Positions 43,578 to 47,827 of a DNA stretch of 47,827 nucleotides are shown here, one piece after another. The stretch spans positions 1,108,771 to 1,156,597 of the forward strand of contig CP070829.1 of NCBI GenBank assembly GCA_020344755.1. The letters run 5' to 3'. Every line of letters begins with the position of its first letter. Within the stretch, counting starts at the first letter, position 1. The notes beneath the pieces were generated by a model that saw nothing but the letters and a program-made list of their open reading frames with translations, was not told where the DNA came from and made no database searches. The position numbers and the translations under genes are program-made. This DNA is from Gemmatimonadales bacterium (GTDB taxonomy: Bacteria; Gemmatimonadota; Gemmatimonadetes; Longimicrobiales; Gaopeijiaceae).

Positions 43578-44879
43578 TCAGTTCGAATCCACGATGGCCT
43601 GGTAGACCAGTGCCTGGAGTCGTGCATGGTCGTCGGGCACGCCCTGGAGGATCTGGGTCATGTACGTCACCACGAGCTCCTCCACCGGGTCCACCCAGTA
43701 GACCGTGTGGTACGCCCCACCCCAACCGAAGAGCCCTTCGGACCCGGGCTGCCCCGAGGCGCCCAGGTCGGTGATCACCCGGAACCCCAGGCCGAAACCG
43801 GCCCCGGCTCCAAGGGGTCCGGTGATGGAGGTGAGGTGGTCCACCGTCATGAGCTCCACCGACTTGGGCGAAAGGATGCGTACGCCGTCCAACTCGCCTC
43901 CGTCCAGGAGCATCTGCAGGAAGCGCCCGTAGTCGCCGGCGGTGGACAGGAGCCCGGCCCCTCCGGAGAAGCTTCGGCGTGGGCCGTCCACGTACTGCCC
44001 CTGTGTATTCATTCCGGGACCGTCCGGGGCGCGCTCCAGTCCATCCCCGGTGCCCAGGTAGACGGTGGCCAGCCGCTCCGTCTTCTCCGGCGGGAGGTAG
44101 AAATGGGTGTCGTCCATCCCGATCGGCTCAAAGAGCCGCTGGGCCAGGAAGCGGTCCAGAGGCATCCCGGAGGCGACCTCCACCACGGCACCCAGGATGT
44201 CGGTGGCGTACCCGTACACGAAGCCCTGCCCGGGCTGAGCGGGAAACGGGAGCTCCGCCATTCGGCGCACCGTCTCACGCACGGGCTCGTCCCGGTGGGC
44301 GAAGTACCAGCCGGTGATGGCTGCCCCGGACCAGCGGTCCGAGCCGGGTCCCCGGCCGTACCCGACCCCCGCAGTGTGCGTCAACAGGTCGCGGATGGTG
44401 ATGGGCCGCCGCGCCGGGACCACCTCGTAGCCCCCGCCCTCCTGGGGAACGGCCACCGTGGTCTCCATGAACTCGGGGAGGAAGCGGCCCACCGGATCCG
44501 ACAGGAGCAGCCGGCCCTCCTCCTGGAGGATCATGGCGGCGACGCTCACCACCGCCTTGGTCTGGGAAGCGATGCGGAAGACGTCGTCCACTTCCATGGC
44601 GTCTCCCGACGCCCGGTCCCGCTCGCCGAAGGCCCGGTGATACACCAGCCGGCCCTTTCGGGCCACCAGGACCACCCCACCGGCCAGCTCTCCCCGGTCC
44701 ACGTAGGCATCCAGCGCGGCTCCGATCCGGTCCAATCGCACCGGGTCCATCCCCACCGAGGCGGGGGCGGTGGCCAGGGGAAGGGGCTGGGCACCGGCGG
44801 CCCCGCCCACCGCCAGCGCGGTGGTCAGCAGGACCAGACCAAGTAGCCGACGGCGGGATACGGGCGGTGCAGCGTGCAT
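43578..44879 (-). CDS. Beta-lactamase family (class C-like) serine hydrolase, exported
   Basis: A 433-residue protein with a Tat-like signal (SRRRLLGLVLLTTALAVGG). The catalytic Ser-Lys pair is in RIASQTKAVVS (SxxK). The second motif is YAT in VYGYATDILG in place of YxN, and GWGGAYHT stands near the third motif. Relatives are esterases, peptidases or beta-lactamases; the altered second motif argues against a classical beta-lactamase. Substrate unknown. It lies 53 bases after the NagB/PIG-L gene. Confidence 0.88.
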   Translation of the reverse strand: MHAAPPVSRRRLLGLVLLTTALAVGGAAGAQPLPLATAPASVGMDPVRLDRIGAALDAYVDRGELAGGVVLVARKGRLVYHRAFGERDRASGDAMEVDDVFRIASQTKAVVSVAAMILQEEGRLLLSDPVGRFLPEFMETTVAVPQEGGGYEVVPARRPITIRDLLTHTAGVGYGRGPGSDRWSGAAITGWYFAHRDEPVRETVRRMAELPFPAQPGQGFVYGYATDILGAVVEVASGMPLDRFLAQRLFEPIGMDDTHFYLPPEKTERLATVYLGTGDGLERAPDGPGMNTQGQYVDGPRRSFSGGAGLLSTAGDYGRFLQMLLDGGELDGVRILSPKSVELMTVDHLTSITGPLGAGAGFGLGFRVITDLGASGQPGSEGLFGWGGAYHTVYWVDPVEELVVTYMTQILQGVPDDHARLQALVYQAIVDSN

Positions 44880-44932
44880 ACAGACTCTCCAGGTGCCTTG
44901 GCGGGGTCGGGTTACCGGTGTTGTGCGGCTTC

Positions 44933-46885
44933 TCAGCGCGGCGAGGGTACGGCCGGGGGCGTGGACTCCGCCAGGGCCGCGGTCGGAAGGGGCGGGTCCG
45001 TGCGGGGCTCCCCCCCCTGGAGGACGACGTACGCCTCCATGGCATAGTAGGCCGGGAGCCCGGCCAGGCGGAGCCGCTCGGCGGTTCCGCGGTTCCGCTC
45101 CTCCACCCGCTGCCAGAACTCCCGGGGGTCGGGCCCGGGAAACGGCGCCACGTCCTTCTGTGACTGGTGCTTGAAGATCGCAAGGATCTTTCGGCGCAGC
45201 TCCTCGGCGGAGAGCGGAACCAGAACGCTCGCCTCCGTGGAGGACCACTCGTGCCACGCGCCCCGATAGAGCCAGAGTTCGGGCGGCTCGCCCGCATATC
45301 GGGCCAGCGCCTGCTCCACCACGTCCAGGCACTGGCGGTGGGTGCCGTGAGGGTCCGAGAGGTCGCCGGCAGCGAAGGCGATGTCGGGCTCCACCTCCCG
45401 GAGGACCTCCAGGACCCGTTCCACGTCGCGCTCGGAGATCGGATCCTTCCGGACCGTTCCCGTTCGGTAGAAGGGAAGGTCCAGGAAGCGGGCGTCGTCA
45501 CGGCCCAAGCCCACCGCCTCCAGGGCGCTCAGCGCCTCGGTCTCGCGGATCGCCCGCTTCAGTGCCAGGACCGACTCCCCGTCCAACGCGCCTGGCGGCT
45601 TCTCGGCGAGTTGCCGCTGGACGTCCGCCAACTGTCCGCCATCCGACTCCTCTGGGAGCGCACCCAGCGCCGGGCCCGCCCGGCGCAGGAACTCGAGATA
45701 GCGCCGAACCTCGTGGTCGAACACGGCGATGTTGCCCGACGTCTGGTAGGCGACCGTCACCCGATTCCCGTTCTCCACCAGCTTCCGGAGGATGCCACCC
45801 ATGGAGATGACGTCGTCGTCCGGGTGGGGCGAGAAGACCAGCACCGTCCTGCCCGCCGGGAGTCGGCTGCGTCCCCGGATCTTGCTGATGAGGCTGTTGA
45901 ACACTTCTCCGTTCAGCGCCTCCGCGCTTCCCCGCCGGGACACGAGGGAGGAGAGGTGGTGATCCCGGTAGTCCTTGGTGGAGAGGTGGAGCACCGGTTT
46001 CGAGGTGCGGTCGCTGAGCCAGAGCACCGCCTCCGCCTTCCGACGCGGCGTCCACTCCACCTCGCCCAGGAGCCACGGGGTGCGGACCCGGGTCAGCTCC
46101 GCCGCCGCCGCGGGATCCAGGTATACCCGGGTAGCCGGGTGCCCCTGAAGGTGGGTGGCGGCCACCTCCGAGCTGACCTCGCCCTCCACGGCTCGCCGGA
46201 TGACGGCGGCCTTGTGCTCCCCGGTGGCAATGAGCACCACCTCCCGCGCCTCCATGATGGTGGCGACTCCCATGGTCACCGCCTGGAGGGGGACGTTCTC
46301 CTCGCCGAAGAAGTCCGAGGCGGCGTCCGCCCGGGTCACCGTGTCCAGGTAGACCACCCGGGTACGGGACTCCCGGCCGGATCCGGGCTCGTTGAAGCCC
46401 ACGTGCCCGCTTCGCCCGATCCCCAGGACCTGCAGGTCGATCCCCCCCGCGGCGGCGATGGCCTGCTCGAAGGCGCGGCAGTGCTCCTCCACCTCGGACG
46501 GTGGCAGGTCGCCTCGGGGAATGTGGACCTGATCCGAAGGGATGTTCACGTGGTCGAAGAGGTTCTCCCGCATATAGCGGTGGTAGCTGTGCACGCTCTC
46601 CGGGTCCATCGCCAGGTATTCGTCCAGATTGAAGGTCACCACGTTGGAGAGGTCCAGGCCCTCGTCGCGGTGGAGCCGGATGAGTTCCCGGTAGATCCCC
46701 AGGGGCGTGGAGCCCGTGGCCAGCCCCAGGACGGCCTTTTGGCCGGACGCTGCCCGGTCCAGGACCAGGCGGGCGATCCGTGCCGCGACGTCCCGGGCGA
46801 TGGCGGCGTGGTCCGGGAGGACCGTCACCGGGATCCGCTCCAGGCGTCGGAAGTCCGGGGTGTCGGGAAAGGGCGGAGCGGTCAC
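44933..46885 (-). CDS. Glucosamine-6-phosphate deaminase-like / PIG-L deacetylase fusion
   Basis: A 650-residue two-domain protein. Residues 15-275 are NagB-like (GLATGSTPLGIYREL, FNLDEYL, GIGRSGHVGFNEPGS); the Asp141 of E. coli NagB is Ser159 while His161 is kept. Residues 345-600 are PIG-L/LmbE-like with zinc motif SPHPDDD and the later PHGTH. The fusion could deacetylate and deaminate amino sugars in one chain, but the altered catalytic residue leaves the deaminase step uncertain. The start is a GTG at 46885. It heads an operon with serine hydrolase, msrB and TPR genes. Confidence 0.9.
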   Translation of the reverse strand: MTAPPFPDTPDFRRLERIPVTVLPDHAAIARDVAARIARLVLDRAASGQKAVLGLATGSTPLGIYRELIRLHRDEGLDLSNVVTFNLDEYLAMDPESVHSYHRYMRENLFDHVNIPSDQVHIPRGDLPPSEVEEHCRAFEQAIAAAGGIDLQVLGIGRSGHVGFNEPGSGRESRTRVVYLDTVTRADAASDFFGEENVPLQAVTMGVATIMEAREVVLIATGEHKAAVIRRAVEGEVSSEVAATHLQGHPATRVYLDPAAAAELTRVRTPWLLGEVEWTPRRKAEAVLWLSDRTSKPVLHLSTKDYRDHHLSSLVSRRGSAEALNGEVFNSLISKIRGRSRLPAGRTVLVFSPHPDDDVISMGGILRKLVENGNRVTVAYQTSGNIAVFDHEVRRYLEFLRRAGPALGALPEESDGGQLADVQRQLAEKPPGALDGESVLALKRAIRETEALSALEAVGLGRDDARFLDLPFYRTGTVRKDPISERDVERVLEVLREVEPDIAFAAGDLSDPHGTHRQCLDVVEQALARYAGEPPELWLYRGAWHEWSSTEASVLVPLSAEELRRKILAIFKHQSQKDVAPFPGPDPREFWQRVEERNRGTAERLRLAGLPAYYAMEAYVVLQGGEPRTDPPLPTAALAESTPPAVPSPR

Positions 46886-47004
46886 GGCGTCGCCGGGCTC
46901 GGGGGAAGCTGCCGGATCAGGTAAGCCCCCCTCGGCGCCGGCGCAACCAGCGGCTGTCCCGCGCGGCTCCCTGCCCCCATTCTGTTCCCATGGAGGAGCT
47001 GCGC

Positions 47005-47556
47005 ATGAGCACCCGGGCGGCCTGGCGGTCCTGGCTGGCGGAACACCACGACTCCAGCAATGGGGTGTGGCTGGTCTACGCCAAGAAGGGGACCGGGGTG
47101 CCCACCCTCACCTACGAGGAGTCGGTCCTGGAGGCCCTCTGCTTCGGGTGGATCGACGGGCTGCTCAGGTCCGTGGACGACACCTTCTACAAACGCCGCT
47201 TCACCCCCCGGAAGCCCCGGAGCAGCTGGTCCCCGAGCAACAAGCGTCGGGTGGCGCAGCTTGAATCCGAGGGCCTCATGACCCCGGCGGGCCAGGCACT
47301 GGTGGACGCGGCGAAGGCCGGCGGGTCCTGGGCGGCCGCGGATCGCCCGGCGGTCCCGGACCGGCCCACCGCGGACTTTCAGGAGGCCCTGGACCGCACC
47401 CCGGCGGCCAAGGCCGGATTCGAGGCGCTCACGCCGGCCCGGAAGCGGCAGTACATCGGCTGGATCGCTACCGCACGCCGGCCCGAGACCCGGGCGAAGA
47501 GGATCGAGGAGTCCCTGGCGCTCCTCCGGGAAGGACGGCCCCTGGGAATGGTGTAG
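47005..47556 (+). CDS. YdeI/OmpD-associated family protein
   Basis: A 183-residue protein with SRAAWRSWL-type N-terminus (STRAAWRSWLAEHH), GVWLVYAKKGTG, LCFGWIDGLLRSVDD, RFTPRKPRSSWSPSNKRRV and C-terminal AKRIEESLALLREGR, all typical of the OmdA/YdeI group. The biochemical role is not established. The ATG at 47005 has GGAGGAG 6 bases upstream; an ATG at 46990 is less well placed. It is divergent from the NagB fusion gene. Confidence 0.88.
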   Translation: MSTRAAWRSWLAEHHDSSNGVWLVYAKKGTGVPTLTYEESVLEALCFGWIDGLLRSVDDTFYKRRFTPRKPRSSWSPSNKRRVAQLESEGLMTPAGQALVDAAKAGGSWAAADRPAVPDRPTADFQEALDRTPAAKAGFEALTPARKRQYIGWIATARRPETRAKRIEESLALLREGRPLGMV

Positions 47557-47650
47557 GCGCGCGGGGGCGGCAATCGCTGCTCCACAGCGCGCGCTGAGGG
47601 GCGCACCTCCCCGCCCGCCGGCTGAGTGTCCGGTCGAGGTGTCCGGATCC

Positions 47651-47827
47651 CTACCCGGGGCGGTTGGTGTTCCAGATATCCCGGTGCATCCGCCACCCCT
47701 CGTCCGCCTTCTTCCAGATCAAGACGTACGTCCCCTCGTCGGCCGTTTCACCGTCGGGCATCCCCAGGGAGTACCGGCCCACTTCGATGACGGTATCGCC
47801 GTGGCGCTCGACCTCGACCGACTCGAG
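47651..47827 (-). CDS. SnoaL/DUF4440-like protein, C-terminal part
   Basis: The open frame enters from the right edge and ends at a TAG at 47651, giving the last 58 residues. The segment GRYSLGMPDG, GTYVLIWKK and GWRMHRDIWN is the C-terminal beta-sheet of the NTF2-like SnoaL/DUF4440 fold. The start and full length lie outside the window. It is convergent with the YdeI gene. Confidence 0.7.
   Translation of the reverse strand, partial: LESVEVERHGDTVIEVGRYSLGMPDGETADEGTYVLIWKKADEGWRMHRDIWNTNRPG

Noticed and set aside
47379..47696. Minus-strand 105-codon frame overlapping the YdeI gene and the SnoaL-like gene end
   Set aside because: It overlaps two supported genes, and its translation is Arg/Pro-rich with no recognisable motif.

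Overview
The window is a very GC-rich, tightly packed bacterial chromosome segment. Almost everything is on the minus strand, there is no gene-free stretch longer than about 200 bases, and I saw no tRNA, rRNA, CRISPR array, insertion sequence or phage gene. The gene content points to an aerobic, double-membraned bacterium, most likely of the Gemmatimonadota (inference). The grounds are a Bacillus-type SdhC, ECF sigma operons feeding TonB/TPR/GWxTD-like proteins, small TonB-plug beta-barrels, Spy-like proteins and a NagB/PIG-L fusion. Non-ATG starts (GTG, TTG) are frequent and are flagged gene by gene.

Layout on the minus strand, from low to high coordinates: two lipoprotein FKBP prolyl isomerases (82-1120); an exported amidohydrolase and a NagX-like acyltransferase behind sdhCAB (1240-7712); malate dehydrogenase (7809-8738) behind an unusual repeat-bearing promoter region; moaD-moaE-moaA (8937-10749); an ECF sigma / zinc-finger anti-sigma / Spy-like operon (10793-12422); an HU-family protein with a strong terminator; carA. 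A divergent plus-strand RNase H (14184-14756) is followed by lipB, a 2-oxoacid dehydrogenase E2, E1-beta and a degraded E1-alpha, then secG-tpiA-pgk, a second ECF sigma factor with a 944-residue TonB/TPR/GWxTD-like membrane protein, and gap.

From 26220 to 38458 runs one compact co-directional series: pepA, a plug/barrel outer-membrane protein, yicC, gmk, rpoZ, coaBC, family-4 UDG, dnaB, ispD, tsaC, low-Mr phosphatase, aroE, comF. Most junctions overlap by a few bases. The plus strand then carries an SDR oxidoreductase and a Na/phosphate symporter-PhoU pair (38652-41379). The last minus-strand operon (41427-46885) holds a NagB/PIG-L fusion, a beta-lactamase-family hydrolase, msrB and a TPR protein. 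A plus-strand YdeI-family gene and the 3' end of a SnoaL-like gene close the window.

Functional links: sdhCAB, mdh and the 2-oxoacid dehydrogenase serve central respiration, and lipB supplies the lipoyl group that the adjacent E2 needs. gap, pgk and tpiA form the lower glycolytic block. Its usual gap-pgk-tpi-secG order is split by a terminator-flanked sigma/TonB module. The points most worth a second look are that module and its giant fusion protein, the E1-alpha that has lost its Mg-ThDP motif, an RNase H lacking two of four catalytic carboxylates, a NagB domain with Asp141 replaced by Ser, and several short in-frame tandem repeats at gene boundaries.
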